Origin: Lutraria lutraria
Lineage: Eukaryota; Mollusca; Bivalvia; Venerida; Mactridae
NCBI GenBank assembly: GCA_964023205.1
Contig: OZ026835.1
Location: forward strand, 38,723,083-38,787,082
DNA length: 64,000 bases
Direction of reading: 5' to 3'
How positions within the stretch are numbered: the stretch's first letter is position 1; each line of letters begins with the position of its first letter. The notes beneath the pieces were generated by a model. It was not told the origin of the DNA and did not search any database. It saw nothing but the letters and a program-made list of their open reading frames with translations. This document shows, piece after piece, positions 43,076 through 59,000 of the stretch. Made by a program: the position numbers and the translations under genes.

Positions 43076-46000
43076 CATTCAAAAGGAATTCACAAAATCA
43101 TGATTTGTTTTAAATTCTCTTACTCACTTTAAGGCTTGGTCATGAAGTAAAATTAACTACTTAACAGGGGATATATACATAGATACAACAAGCAAGTGTA
43201 TTCAGCCAATGTTGATGAGGACTAACCAAAGGATATCCTGAATGCTTGTCTTGTCCGGAAGGATATACCGGTGGGCCTGTTGTATTGTTGACTTTATACA
43301 TTGTAGTTTAGAATAAGATTTAAAATTAATATACAAGTCAAAACTTATACAGATATAAATTACTTCTTATTTATTAGATGTGTGTACATTGTTATACATG
43401 AATACTTGTGTGATATCTTTTATCATTAGAATCTTATTTATGTATCTTTCAGGTCACTGATTACCATATTAATAAGACTGACACGAATTGAAGTTATGAC
43501 TTTGATGTAATAGGGCATGATGTTAGATATATAGATGCGAAAAGTTGTTTAGTATCTTAATTCTATAAATCTGTACGGTCAACTTTATTAACGTATTATC
43601 AATTTAAGTAATTACTAGCTCTATCAGTAAATTTATATATACTAAGTAACGGACATACAAAATATGCAATAATTTTTTTAGTTTACAATCGTACATTGAT
43701 ATAACTGGTAAGACTGGAAAGAATACGCTAACATTCATTAATTGGTAGAACTTGCTAAACCAGTTTCAATGAAGACGACAGTATAAAGTAAGCGAAATTA
43801 CAGAAACGTAGCTTTACTAGTTTTAAAATAATCATGAAAACATCAACTGGACAAGAATTTGTTTGTCCTTGAGTATATTATTAATTGCATTTACTTATAT
43901 TAACGCTAAATTTGTGTGACTAGTTTTATCTAAGTTGAGTTGAGTTCCATGAAATTTTGACAGTTCAGACATAAATCTAGTACAATTTATGATTTCTGTT
44001 TTCTTTGACACTTACAAATTAAACAAAAAGGAAAAATGACCTTTTTATCAATTTTTGGGAGTATGTTATGTCATTAGTCAGTGTAACTATTCTGATTGAC
44101 GAATCTATCATTTTTCCATATCAGTTATATTATACTATTCTTCGTTATTATAGAAAAATGATCTTTCTACACGGATTATACTTGTTGTTTTCACTTATAT
44201 CTAAGTGTACATGCACGCAACATAACCTTTAGTTAACGATGTGCCATTGAAACATTAAATAAAATTAATGGATAAATTGTTGTGCAGAATTTGATAGAAT
44301 TTTGGTGATATTCAAATTTTTCAATTCATAATCTGCTTTTAGTTTGGACGCTCGCGTAAAGCATACATAATGGACACCAATAAAAATAAGATAATGTCAG
44401 ACGCTTAAACAGTACACTGTACTTATTATCTTTAAGATATTAACTCACTACCCTGAGCCAAATTTCTAATCGGTCAGCTTGTATTTTATAAGCACCGTTA
44501 ACCAGATGACCACTGACGTGTTAAATCCATCATTTTCTTTGAGTACTCAATTTCTTTGTTTAGATCGATTGTAAATATTGATAAACTTAAGCACGATTTC
44601 ACTTATTTCGGGTCCTCCGACAATCGAATTTTAGAAAATTAATGTTAAGGTATTCAGCACAGTGTGTGAGGTCGTTTTGAATAGTTTCGATGACATGAAC
44701 AAGTTGAGACGGTAAACGAGGTGTCTCGTAAATATGTATAAACAAGAAATGAATTATACATGTAGTATTGTATGATTTTAGTGTACGAAATTTCAAGCAG
44801 TAGCAAACTGTAACAAATATTAAGAGAAAAGACATATTTTGATTCCAGTTTTCCTTACTGGCTCAATATAATGAACACAACTCATCACCATACTTAATGT
44901 TTGCAGATTGTCTGGAGTTGAAATTTGGAAACTTTTATAACACTTGTTTTGCCGTTTATACGCGTAATCTTTTTGATAATATATTAATAGATTGGGTAGC
45001 TATATGGCAGTAATATTTCGTACTTTCAGAATACGCTTCGTCTCGATAGTAATATGCCAACAGCTTTGGCATGAACATTTGATAAACAGGCTTACTGACC
45101 ATCACGAACTTGATAATAATGTGAACGCGGTCCGAATGTGAGTTTTGAAGTTGGAGATTAATGCCATGTTTCCTAACCTCAGATACTGAGTGTAGAATTT
45201 TTAGGTTTATTTCAATAACGACGAGCAGAGCTTAATTCGACCTGCATTTTGTAGGAATGCTGTGACTTTATCGTAAACACTCTATGTATCGTTTTGAATT
45301 GTAAATTTTAAATGTAGATGCTTAATTTTCCAGCTTCTGTCTAAGTGATGCCTTTTTTCTTATTTGCGTAATAAAATTATACACTATCAACCATCTGCCA
45401 ACCCGATGGACTTTTATAACCTTAACGTATCGTGACAGCCTATTGAAATACGCTAAAAACCTTAAATAATATTCTAAAATATTTACAAAAGATTAAATAT
45501 CATACTTTCATATCAAGCAACAAAACAAATAAACCGAACATGCAAGAATAGTGATTTATTGTGACAAACATTGTACCCCCTTTCCGACTTCACTTTATCA
45601 GCCAGAACCATTTCTAACGTGTCGTGTATAAAGTCTCTTACTAGACATAAAAACCGGACAATCTTTAAATCTGTAAACTGTGAACGATCAACAATTATTA
45701 CATGAGGACGATAATGTTCGACATTTTAATCACTCGCTTTAAAAATCTACAGCGGGTGTCGTATTTGGATAAAGATTCCCGATTCAAAAGCAACTGTCGG
45801 TGTTATGTAGTGGAAATGTGAGTCTAGGGAACCGTGTCTGATACTTTTGAGACTTATTTCGTCTTTTATCAATGACGTATCACGTAACTGTAAGCGGGGT
45901 ACAGTCTATGGAATTTAAACTACGTGCGATATTGGTTTATAGAAGACCAACCATATAAAATTACCTGTTTCAAATCGTACGAGTGTATTATTTTAAGTTT

Positions 46001-46485
46001 AAAGTACAAAAGATAAAAATGTTTAAAATGCCACATACAAAGAAGCTACTCAGAGTAGAAAGCCAAAATGTATAGACCAACACAAACACAGATGTACCGA
46101 GAAACATAGAATATGAAAATGGTCGTGACTCACCTCATATACTATTGTCAAACTTCCAACATTCGTGGGGACCATAGTTGGTTATGAATCATTAACGGAT
46201 AATGTTTTATTCGAGTTTCATCGATACATCGGGAAATTCGTGTAAGTATATACAAATACCACTTCAATATTACCTATTTGACCTGGAATCCAGCGAAATA
46301 CAAATTCTTTTGATGTACTGAAACGTGTGATTCGCTCAAGGATAACACAAACAGGGGAACTTTCCAAATTCATATTGTGCAAGGCCTACAATACAGACAA
46401 CGAGTCTGAGAATATGAAATAATTGCGACCTGATTCCTCAGCGAGATTGAGGCCAAGATCAATGGCTATCATCCGTTACGGAGGG
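43076..46485. other. Intergenic between GPCR copies, no gene seen
   Basis: AT-rich, without supportable exons, RNA genes or tandem repeats. The phrase GCGATATTAATTTATAGAAG near 42731 returns as GCGATATTGGTTTATAGAAG near 45927. Confidence 0.4.
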
Positions 46486-46640
46486 GCCATCTCCTAATAA
46501 AGGCCAGCCTGTCCATAATACCAATTCGTTTTAAAAACATAATTAATTTGAAGAAGAAGTGTATTCTCAATAAACGTCACCTGTCAATAAAGGTCATGTT
46601 TTGTCCTTCCTGTGGGTGGCATTTGTTTAAGGATTGGCTG
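46486..46640. mobile_element. MITE-like element, family 2
   Basis: GGCCATCTCCTAATAAAGGCC, CACCTGTCAATAAAGGTCATG, TGGCATTTGTTTAAGGATTGGCTGTA: family 2 blocks, with a diverged right end. Confidence 0.45.
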
Positions 46641-46729
46641 TATATGGAAGTAGTAAAACCCGATTTGGAAATACGTGGTTATAATATATGAAATGACTCT
46701 GTTAGAGTTTGAATTGTTCACAAATATAG

Positions 46730-46907
46730 GTCATACAGCACTTTCGTCGTTTCCCGTTGACACACACAATTAGTTATATTCATTGTTTATTCCTGTATTT
46801 AACTTCCTCAATTGACTAAAGAGAATAAATCAAGTAATTAAGACATAGAGAATTTCAAACACTTGTTCAGTGAAACTTTAGTCGAGTGTTGCTCAACTAA
46901 TCATAAA
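46730..46907 (+). promoter_or_regulatory. Proximal promoter/5' UTR of GPCR copy B
   Basis: Aligns with 19650-19874. The block of 24 identical bases lies at 46861-46884, again ending 23 bp before ATG. Confidence 0.5.
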
Positions 46908-47013
46908 ATGAGGTGGAGAAAAATTCAAAGAATGAAGACTGAAATTAAATGGATTTTATTTGTTGTCGGATTATCTTTGATGAAATCAGTCATAACCGTT
47001 CATAATGAGGATA
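46908..47013 (+). CDS. GPCR-B exon 1: signal peptide
   Basis: Thirty-five codons plus one base, leader core WILFVVGLSLMKSVITVHNED. The basic N-terminus is four codons shorter than in copy A. Donor GATA|GTAAGT, phase 1. Confidence 0.85.
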
Positions 47014-50000
47014 GTAAGTGATGTATTTATTTCTTTGATCCCATAAGTAGCAAATGTGTCATTTACCCAAATCTAGACTGGAATTCTATAGGAAATCACT
47101 TGCATATTCAGGCTCAAAGTTGTGGAATCTAATACCATTACATGTGCGTCAGTCAAATAATTTGGCTGCCTTTAAAAAAATCCTACTTAATATGGTGGTT
47201 CTCTGGTGGGCGTCTTTATTTTACCATGTAAATAATATATATTGTCTTCTGTTTTTCAAAACTGATAAATCTTTTAACCTTTCATATTGCCTTGCATATT
47301 ATGTATATCATAATTATGTTTTGTAATAATGTATGTGTTATAACAGGGGCTCACAGGGAAGACTGGGCATGCCCAACTGTGTTGCGTCTTTTAGATAAAG
47401 TCGTTACTTACATACTTACTATTTATCTGTTATTCCCTGTAATGTATTTTTGGTTGTGTTTGATAGGATGAAACGAATATGAAATGATTAATCTGTTGTT
47501 TAAGGGCCCATTTGACAGCTATGTAGTAGTTATCATTCATATTTTAAATTGTATGCAATATATCACGAGCGACGCCAAGCGGAGCTTGTCCAAATTTTCG
47601 CACAAACAGAAAAAATAAGTGACTCATTTTCTTCGTACCAGGTTCTCTGCACATTTCATGTAATGTATATTTCCATTTTTCAAATGAAATGCTGACATTT
47701 CATTCGACAAGAAATTATGACAATCTGTAAGGTCATTGTCACTAACATAATAAAGTGCATCCAAAGATAATTCAAGCAATCATGTCATTCCGATATCAAC
47801 AAGTATATTCAGGCTGATACTTTCATACAGGTGTTAACGTACGTAAGTATTTCGATTTATGATCCTACGTGGCATAAACTGGTATCATTTGATTAACAAT
47901 ATAACATCAGCGTTCAACTTTAAATTGTCTTTTTACTGAAAACAGTTGAAGTTTATCATGAGCTGATTGTCCCGTGTCCACCTGAAAACATTATGTAGAC
48001 TATATATCTTCATCATTTTCTCCAGTACAGCTTGATTGAACAGTTATGATCCATATTTGTGTCGGTAAATAGCTATTCATAGCTAATTTTTAACATGTTT
48101 ATATACTATTCCGACGAAAATAAAGTTTGAACTTGAACTTCAGAATATGAAATTAAATTATATCAAACGATAACTGTCAATAATAATATGTAGATTACAA
48201 TTTTCACATTCTATCATTGCCTCATGGTTGGCTAGGATGAATTGTCTTTGCAGTTATCCGTCAGCAGAGAATGCCTTCCAGTCACAATTGACTCGTCTTG
48301 GGGGCTTCGGTGCTCTGAGGCTAAATCTAACAGTCATTGAGACAATCCTGTGATATGAGCCCTCTGATTGGAATGAGTTCTAGGGTTCTACATTTAGAAT
48401 GTTGTTCCGCCATTTCTGCCTCACCAAGATAATTTTATCTAGCGGTTTCTTAGTTCCTGTCGCGCGGTCTTGGAATGACAATCTCTTTCCGATCCTTTTC
48501 CTGGGCTGGGTATTGGATAAGGGCAACTCGTGTTCCGTCAGCATGTCGGCAATGTACTTGTCATTGCGGTTTGTTGTCTCATGAAATGGAAATGGTACAT
48601 CTTCCTTGCCTTACCTAGCATTTAAGTCTCCTATGATGACTAAGAAGTTGTGGGAGGGTCCAGTGTGCATTTCTTCCCTTAGATCTTCATCGAACTTCTC
48701 CAGATCACTCTCAGGAGCTTCATTGTTGGGAGCGTAGCGGACTATGACAGTTGCAGTAAGGTTGCTACTAAACTCAGCTACAAGGACTCGTTTGGAATGT
48801 TGATGTGATTTATGAGGTGCATGGTAATTGAGCATTAGTCCTACTCCTCCATTTGCAGTCTGGACAGAGTTCCTCTATGCTGATGCCGTAATGAGGTATC
48901 TGCTCTCAATCCTTTTAAACACAATCAGGTCGTCTGGATGTACTCTTCTATGCTCCTGTATTCCTAGGATCTCTATTACCTTTCCTCTGCACAGTGTACA
49001 ATCTCGAGCATTCCTTTTTCTTCTCTGGATGTGACTGTGTTGAAAGTTCCCACACAAATGGGCTTCCTGGCTCGCAGAAATGCACTGGACTTGGTGCTGT
49101 TGTCGGACTCAGGGTCGTCATGGAACAAGCACTACACGCCGTTGAAGCACTCCTGAGGACTACCACTTCTGGAATAGTATAGGATTATGATTGAATGTGC
49201 GCAAATGTGTCTTTCATTGATGATATTGGCAGTGACGCAAGTCCTCGTCCCAGACCTTGGCTGTTGGAGCATTTACTCTCATCTGCCCTAGGACCATACG
49301 TCTCGATTTCAGTGCTATACCCATCAGTCAGATTGTTTATCTCGAAGTCTTTTAGGAAACTGAACGATAAACGTCATTTGCTCGGTGAGCATGAATTTTG
49401 ATGCGGACCAAAGTTCTACGTTTTTTACATCTGATATAAACTAGTTCCCGTTCCATGTTGCAGTGCAAGCTCGCGGTCTATGTAAGTTCAGTGTCCATGA
49501 TTACTTCCAGTACTTTGAGTGTTGAAGGTCTGGATTTGTAAAAGGTTGATGTTCCAGGCTGCTTGCTCCAGTGTTCGTCTCCCCGAACATTTGATAACTA
49601 CATGAAATGAAAATATGATAAGAAATTTATCCCTGTTTATTAATGTCTTAATCAATATCTTATGTAGGTTAATTGTACATAATCAGTATTCTAAATACCG
49701 ATAATTGATTTAACTTTGATATTTTTACCTTGTGCTGTCCTTTACCTTTCTGTAATATATATACCTAATTGTATGTACTTTCCGGTGTAATGTATGTGTA
49801 TATACTGCATTTATGTTCGATTTATTGACATTGTGACCTCATGGACATATAGTACACATGCATGTATGATATATTAACACTGTGTACTCATATCATGGAC
49901 ATATTGCCCACATGTATATGTAAAATAAATCTTGTAAACCTCTCTAAGTAATATTTAAGCACTTGCATAAATATATTTTAGAATGTACAAACCTGAATGT

Positions 50001-53000
50001 AACTGTGATCATAGAAGATACTACTCAACCAAAACATGACCCTTTCAATTTAACCTGCACGAACTGGAACTCTTCAAGCGTATGTTTGGAGCTGGAATCG
50101 GAATATTTCTCGATCGCGAAAACTGGTGACGAGAACGCTCATATCATTACAACAAACACAACCGCTGTTAAATCAGGCTTATATAAGGTTTGGTTTGGGT
50201 TTGCTTTCGTTTATATCATTACTGTAAAATTTCGTTATACACTGTATAATGTACAACATGCTTGCATATCTTTTTTTAAATTTATTTCTTTTTAACATTT
50301 TGTGAAGTGTACACTGACTTTACCCGGTTGCTCATACCCTTCCACGATAACTTGATGTGGAGAAGTTTCCGGTTACTAGCAGTATGGTGAGTAACTACTA
50401 GTTAGACTATAGTCCAGGAAAGCTGGTTAAATGAAAAGCATAGTTGAAGAACAGCGTTAAACCTTAATAGATAAACAAAATATTATGACCTTCATGTGAT
50501 ATTTTCAGACAGAGCTGACGGTTTCCAATAAATGTCCGACGTCTGAATTACCATTAAATGTCATTCCGATTACAATTTCCGTAATTAAACACGATCCAAG
50601 GATCTATATATCACCGTCCAAAGTAGATGTTATAACATATGAGAAAGCATTAGTAGGAGTAGAGTTGTATGTTTTCACCGTTCACAGCGAACAGTCTGCC
50701 AACATCACTCTTCACTCTGATGGTATATATGTATCTTTTATACTTACATTTTTTGACATTTTAATTGAAAGATATTTACGTTAGTGTTTATAATATTTGT
50801 ATAGGCTTAACATAGATGAGTGAATATTATTTCAAATTCCACGTGTTAGACTCAGTATTGGCCCTGAGGTTATAAAACTAAAGTTTGGTCTCTAAGCTCA
50901 ATTCCAATCTCAAAGTATTTTTTTGAAAAGATAGAACAACTCATTGTTGTATCATGTTCAGGTAAATTATGTTGTCGAACTAATGGATCAATAATATCAT
51001 TATTGTCTGATTATAATCAAGTTAGATACATTGAAAGACTATAAATGAGATTTGAGCTCAGAGACCGACCTCTAGTTTTATAACTTTGGACGTAAGACTA
51101 TTAAAAAGGGGTCGACTTACCATGTGCAGTGGTACATGTTTCTCTTTGACAGTGTCAATGTAACTATAGATGTTACATTATATTCTAAATCCCCGAGCAT
51201 CTGTCACACACAATGCGTGGAAAAGTACACAGTCGTTTATGGAATAAAGGGGTATATGTGCTTGATAGCTTCTGTGAATAAATATATGTAAATAATCTTA
51301 CCATTATGACAATACCAGTTTAAAATGTACAACAAATTCTTTTCTTAGATATTCCAGATGAATTCACATTCTCTCCCATACAGGACGGCAAATTTACATT
51401 AAGTATAAAATCAAGATTGGACATTGATTCTCTGCGGTATTAAATATTTTGTAAAATATTTGAAATAACCTTGGCTTGTAATATTTTCGTTAAAAGAAAA
51501 TGAACAGTTTTTATTTTTATTAACTTGTTTCAACAGGTACGTTCTTATATTAGTTATATCATGACATAAAAAACTTGCATATGTTTGCATCACATTCTTC
51601 ATGCTATCATTTTCTTAAATAACGTAAGCTATATCAGTTATCTAAGGTAAATGGCAGTGTTGTTAAGCGATTGGTCTTCGATTTTTAACTGAGTACCGGG
51701 AAACTCAGCCGTTGATCGTACTTAAATACATACTAAAAGACTTTCACGAACGTCATTGAACATGTTACAAAGCAGCTACTCGTATCATTCTAGTATAACA
51801 CCCCATTATTTTTTGTAGCGATCGTGAAATTTGTGGATGTTCCCAAGCAAGGTCAAAATGTAACTACAGTGTTGAATGTGGTTTAGAACAGGTCGTGTTT
51901 GGTTTCAATATAACGGTACATGTTCTTTTTGCTTGTATTTAAAAACTTTTTGTTAAATTATGCTGTGTTTGACAACATTCATAACAGATCACAATTTTAC
52001 CACCTGCTACAAGGACAGATGTTACATATTCGTAACAAATGTGTTTGATGCCAATTAAAAAAAATAGTAGATACGAATAAAGTCCTAGAATGCTTTAAGA
52101 GAATTAGGTAACTACCTACAAAGCTAAAGAAAAAGCACTAAATGTTTGGTCTAAATTAAGAAAACAACTTACCCTTCAATACATGAAGTTAACACTTCCC
52201 AAAATTACCAACAAAATATTCCTAACAGTTAAACTAAGTCTATTACCAAGATTATACTAACCTAGGGATCGAGAGTAATTTATTCAAGAATGGCATACAG
52301 TCGTGATTAGCTTGTTAAAGAGTTTTAATAAAAACTGTCTCTGTGATTTAACAAACCTGATTGTTACAAGTGATTAGAGTTCCCAACATTCTATGCCCCT
52401 GTTTAATTATTCATGCAGCGATTGCAGAATTCTAACATACCCGTTCGATTTCACAAAATGTAGTAAACAACAATTTTACCTTTGAAAAGAGGAAAATTAT
52501 GACTGATTAAACCTTGAAAATATTTCATTTTGTTGATTCATAATTTTAGCTCCCATTCACCCTTTCATTTCTCCTTCTATGTACAGTTGCTTATCTTTTA
52601 CATGTCGCTTCATACACTCATTGATAAAATTTAGGTATTTGGGTATGATTCTTATCACATACAAACAATTATTGTGCCAATTGTAGGACTGTCAGATGTA
52701 CCTTATACACTTCAATGGATAAGGCGACTTGTCAGAGCCATATGAGATGGACAGTTCACCTAACCATTCTTCCTGGAAAGAACCAGTACTAGATTCCCAT
52801 CCTCTGTAAGCATCTGCCTACATGGCCGGTAGCTGGGCTCGAACCTACGACCCTTTGTAAGTGAGAGGTGACCATGATTTGAAGTCAGCAACCTTAACCA
52901 TTCGACCAAGGAGGCGATTTAAAAATCTGTATACTTAAACGACAACCCTCGTACATATGATTTGAATTAGCATAATCGTATCTTCTATTCAGGTGAGTGC

Positions 53001-56000
53001 CAGAAATGTCTTCAACAGTACTTCAATTAGAGTGCATGCGATTGACGTGAACGAACACAAACAAAGTTGTGTTGAAACGACAAAGTCAATACCGAGATCT
53101 CATTACAAAGGTACACATGTTCTTAACTTGAACGATTTATGCAGTGATGAAGATTTTACGAAACTGTATGAATTCTCCATGGTGACAGAATCGTGTAAAG
53201 GTACGTGCTTATTATAATCTAAACAAATAGTGTTCTGTATTCTGTACTCTGATATTTGTATAATGTAACCGAACTTATCATTGCCTTGTATTTAAATGTA
53301 TTCCTCGTCATTGATTCAGATTTCATCGAAGTGAAGTCCAATGGGTTGATGTTTGCATACGGAAGAGGTCCAATAAACAAACATACCTGTCAGTATATCG
53401 TCGCCGTCTTCGACGAAGAATTTAGCATTAATGTTTCGGTAACCTTTGAATGTACGTACAAAAATATGTATCACTATCCTTGTAGCTTAACACTGCTAGT
53501 CTGAAGTTTGAAATAATGTATAAAGGGGAGATAATTGGGGATAATTGACCTAAACGATAAAAAATACAAACAAAATGTAAGATTTAGTTTACTTGTACTA
53601 TACAATCCTTTTGTTGCATTATCATTATTTGGAAAAAAATATAACAACATATTTAACATATACGAAAGAATAAAAAGGTAAGTATTTTGAGCTGGGAAAT
53701 GTGTTGGAAAACAAACACAGAAATACTGCTTTGCTAGGCATGTACGACCCTTCAGACATGTCTGTCAGTGTTCTGAAAATAGTACAATAGCTGAGCTTTC
53801 GTAGGTTTGTAGAAAAGGAACGCATCATAAGAGGATGACTTAACAATTCTTAGTAATGCAACAGGGTAACTTCAAACAGCCTACAAATGGTTTGCTCCAT
53901 TCCCAATTTATTTTCGTCCTTTATTTTCCTCTCAATTATTGGTACTGTAGTTTTATAGGAGCAAAAATCAGTAATTATGTTTGAAGATAAAACATACTGG
54001 ATTATGCTATCTCAAAATTCATTTGATGATCCATTGTATTTCATTCTGTTAAAAGGTATGATCAAAGAAAAGTTTCCTTCGTAAAAGTGATTGACAAAGG
54101 CTTATTAAAGCAACCCATACATATAAGTTGGTGTCAAATTCACTGTGATAGAGTATCACAAAATATTTGCCAACATTGTGACATTCAATGTACAATGATA
54201 TTTCAACATACATTTTACAGTTTTGGAATGTCCTGCAGTTAATGATAGCATGGATGAAACATGGGACATTGGTTTTCCTGGACAATTCATGAACATGTCG
54301 TGCCCACAAGGCTATTCCGGTATTGTAGTTATCTAATAAGTACAGTTTGTTTAAGAAACTGGTACATTTTGTATTTCAACATGTGGCATTGTTAAAAATA
54401 AGAACAACAGCAATAAATTGTAAATACTGCACATATTTCTGTAACATTTTCATGTATTTGAGCTGTTTTGAAATGGTGTAACCATAATAGGCCTAAGCTG
54501 AGATTGAATTGGTGATTTGTCTGTTCACAGTAAGAGTAGCCTTCTGTCCTTGGTTACAAATAATGGATCTGCGGAAACCGGTGGATATTGAGAAACAAAG
54601 TCTTTGAGGAGTGCTTTATTAAGAAAAGGGCATCGCATAAAAACAATGGTACATTGCTGAGACTAAAAGCGTATACTAGAAAAATCTTCAGCGCTTGGAT
54701 TATGTTCATGTTATAACACCTGGACTGAACATGTCAGTTGTTCTTAACTCGTACAACTGTTGTGATACCGTATGATATTTATATCCTTCCCAGGCTCTAT
54801 CTCACGGTATTGCAATGATGATGGTGTATATGAAGAAACTTACTACAACTGTACATCTAATTTCATACAAGACATACTTACCAATGTAAGTATCCTACTT
54901 CTGTTTACAGATAATACTATACATAACTTATTTATCAATGTAAGTAACCTAGCTGTGTAAATCTATTTCCATGACCTACTTATTAATGTAGGTATCCTGT
55001 GTACAAATACTACATAACGTATCAATCCATACATAAATACTTATCAATGTAAGTAACCTAGCTGTGTAAATCTATTTCCATGACCTACTTATTAATGTAG
55101 GTATCCTGTGTACAAATACTACATAACGTATCAATCCATACATAAATACTTATCAATGTAAGTATCCTAACTGTGGGCAACTACAACTATACATGGCCTA
55201 CTTATCATGATAAGTATCCTAACTACAACTTTACATTTGCTACTGTACATAACTTATTAATCAATTTAAGTATCCAACTATGTACTTCTGTTACCATACA
55301 TAACTTATTAATCAATTTAAGTATCCAACTATGTACTTCTGTTACCATACATAACTTATTAATCAATTTAAGTATCCAACTATGTACTTCTGTTACCATA
55401 CATAACTTTTTAATCAATTTAAGTATCCAACTATGTACTTCTGTTACCATACATAACTTATTAATCAATTTAAGTATCCAACTATGTACTTCTGTTACCA
55501 TACATAACTTATTAATCAATTTAAGTATCCAACTATGTACTTCTGTTACCATACATAACTTATTAATCAATTTAAGTATCCAACTATGTACTTCTGTTAC
55601 CATACATAACTTATTAATCAATTTAAGTATCCAACTATGTACTTCTGTTACCATACATAACTTATTAATCAATTTAAGTATCCAACTATGTACTTCTGTT
55701 ACCATACATAACTTATTAATCAATTTAAGTATCCAACTATGTACTTCTGTTACCATACATAACTTATTAATCAATTTAAGTATCCAACTATGTACTTCTG
55801 TTACCATACATAACTTATTAATCAATTTAAGTATCCAACTATGTACTTCTGTTACCATACATAACTTATTAATCAATTTAAGTATCCAACTATGTACTTC
55901 TGTTACCATACATAACTTAATAATCAATTTAAGTATCCAACTATGTACTTCTGTTACCATACATAACTTATTAATCAATGTAAGTATCCAACTATGTATT

Positions 56001-59000
56001 TATGTTACCATACATAACTTATTAATCAATTTAAGTATCCAACTATGTACTTCTGTTACCATACATAACTTATTAATCAATTTAAGTATCCAACTATGTA
56101 CTTCTGTTACCATACATAACTTATTAATCAATTTAAGTATCCAACTATGTACTTCTGTTACCATACATAACTTATTAATCAATTTAAGTATCCAACTATG
56201 TACTTCTGTTACCATACATAACTTATTAATCAATTTAAGTATCCAACTATGTACTTCTGTTACCATACATAACTTATTAATCAATTTAAGTATCCAACTA
56301 TGTACTTCTGTTACCATACATAACTTATTAATCAATTTAAGTATCCAACTATGTACTTCTGTTACCATACATAACTTATTAATCAATTTAAGTATCCAAC
56401 TATGTACTTCTGTTACCATACATAACTTATTAATCAATGTAAGTATCCTAGCTATGTATTTATGTTACCATACATAACTTATTAATCAATTTAAGTATCC
56501 AACTATGTACTTCTGTTACCATACATAACTTTTTAATCAATTTAAGTATCCAACTATGTACTTCTGTTACCATACATAACTTATTAATCAATGTAAGTAT
56601 CCTAGCTATGTATTTATGTTACCATACATAACTTATTAATCAATTTAAGTATCCAACTATGTACTTCTGTTACCATACATAACTTATTAATCAATTTAAG
56701 TATCCAACTATGTACTTCTGTTACCATACATAACTTATTAATCAATTTAAGTATCCAACTATGTACTTCTGTTACCATACATAACTTATTAATCAATTTA
56801 AGTATCCAACTATGTACTTCTGTTACCATACATAACTTATTAATCAATTTAAGTATCCAACTATGTACTTCTGTTACCATACATAACTAATTAATCAATT
56901 TAAGTATCCAACTATGTACTTCTGTTACCATACATAACTTATTAATCAATTTAAGTATCCAACTATGTACTTCTGTTACCATACATAACTTATTAATCAA
57001 TTTAAGTATCCAACTATGTACTTCTGTTACCATACATAACTTATTAATCAATTTAAGTATCCAACTATGTACTTCTGTTACCATACATAACTTATTAATC
57101 AATTTAAGTATCCAACTATGTACTTCTGTTACCATACATAACTTATTAATCAATTTAAGTATCCAACTATGTACTTCTGTTACCATACATAACTTATTAA
57201 TCAATTTAAGTATCCAACTATGTACTTCTGTTACCATACATAACTTATTAATCAATGTAAGTATCCTAGCTATGTATTTATGTTACCATACATAACTTAT
57301 TAATCAATTTAAGTATCCAACTATGTACTTCTGTTACCATACATAACTTATTAATCAATTTAAGTATCCAACTATATACTTCTGTTACCATACATAACTT
57401 ATTAATCAATTTAAGTATCCAACTATATACTTCTGTTACCATACATAACTTATTAATCAATTTAAGTATCCAACTATGTACTTCTGTTACCATACATAAC
57501 TTATTAATCAATGTAAGTATCCTAGCTATGTATTTATGTTACCATACATAACTTATTAATCAATTTAAGTATCCAACTATATACTTCTGTTACCATACAT
57601 AACTTATTAATCAATGTAAGTACCCTAGCTATGTATTTATGTTACCATACATAACTTATTAATCAATTTAAGTATCCAACTATATACTTCTGTTACCATA
57701 CATAACTTATTAATCAATATAAGTACCCTAGCTATGTATTTATGTTACCATACATAACTTATTAATCAATGTAAGTACCCTAGCTATGTATTTATGTTAC
57801 CATACATAACTTATTAATCAATTTAAGTATCCAACTATGTACTTCTGTTACCATACATAACTTGTTAATCAATGTAAGTATCCTAGCTATGTATTTATGT
57901 TACCATACATAACTTATTAATCAACGTAAGTATCCTAACTATGTATTTATGTTACCATACATAACTTATTAATCAATTTAAGTATCCAACTATGTACTTC
58001 TGTTACCATACATAACTTATTAATCAATTTAAGTATCCAACTATGTACTTCTGTTACCATACATAACTTATTAATCAATTTAAGTATCCTAGCTATGTAT
58101 TTATGTTACCATACATAACTTATTAATTAACTTAAGTATCCAACTATGTACTTCTGTTACCATACATAACTTATTAATCAATTTAAGTATCCAACTATGT
58201 ACTTCTGTTACCATACATAACTTATTAATCAATTTAAGTATCCAACTATGTATTTATGTTACCATACATAACTTATTAATCAATGTAAGTATCCAACTAT
58301 GTACTTCTGTTACCATACATAACTTATTAATCAATTTAAGTATCCAACTATATACTTCTGTTACCATACATAACTTATTAATCAATGTAAGTACCCTAGC
58401 TATGTATTTATGTTACCATACATAACTTATTAATCAACGTAAGTATCCTAACTATGTATTTATGTTACCATACATAACTTATTAATCAATTTAAGTATCC
58501 AACTATGTACTTCTGTTACCATACATAACTTATTAATCAATTTAAGTATCCAACTATGTACTTCTGTTACCATACATAACTTATTAATCAATTTAAGTAT
58601 CCTAGCTATGTATTTATGTTACCATACATAACTTATTAATTAATTTAAGTATCCAACTATGTACTTCTGTTACCATACATAACTTATTAATCAATTTAAG
58701 TATCCAACTATGTACTTCTGTTACCATACATAACTTATTAATCAATTTAAGTATCCAACTATGTATTTATGTTACCATACATAACTTATTAATCAATGTA
58801 AGTATCCAACTATGTACTTCTGTTACCATACATAACTTATTAATCAATTTAAGTATCCAACTATATACTTCTGTTACCATACATAACTTATTAATCAATG
58901 TAAGTACCCTAGCTATGTATTTATGTTACCATACATAACTTATTAATCAACGTAAGTGTCCTAACTATGTATTTATGTTACCATACATAACTTATTAATC

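Noticed and set aside
47054..47326. 90-codon frame as a gene
   Set aside because: It is the C-terminal scrap of a LINE reverse transcriptase within intron 1 of the receptor.
48611..48835. 74-codon minus frame ending in GDLNAR as a host endonuclease gene
   Set aside because: It is part of a frame-broken LINE endonuclease domain whose other blocks lie in neighbouring frames.
55173..56477. 434-codon frame with 17-residue repeats, and mirror frames on the minus strand (251, 145, 122 codons)
   Set aside because: Product of a 51-bp intronic minisatellite; frames break at every 52-bp unit and the array lies between exons 9 and 10 of the receptor.
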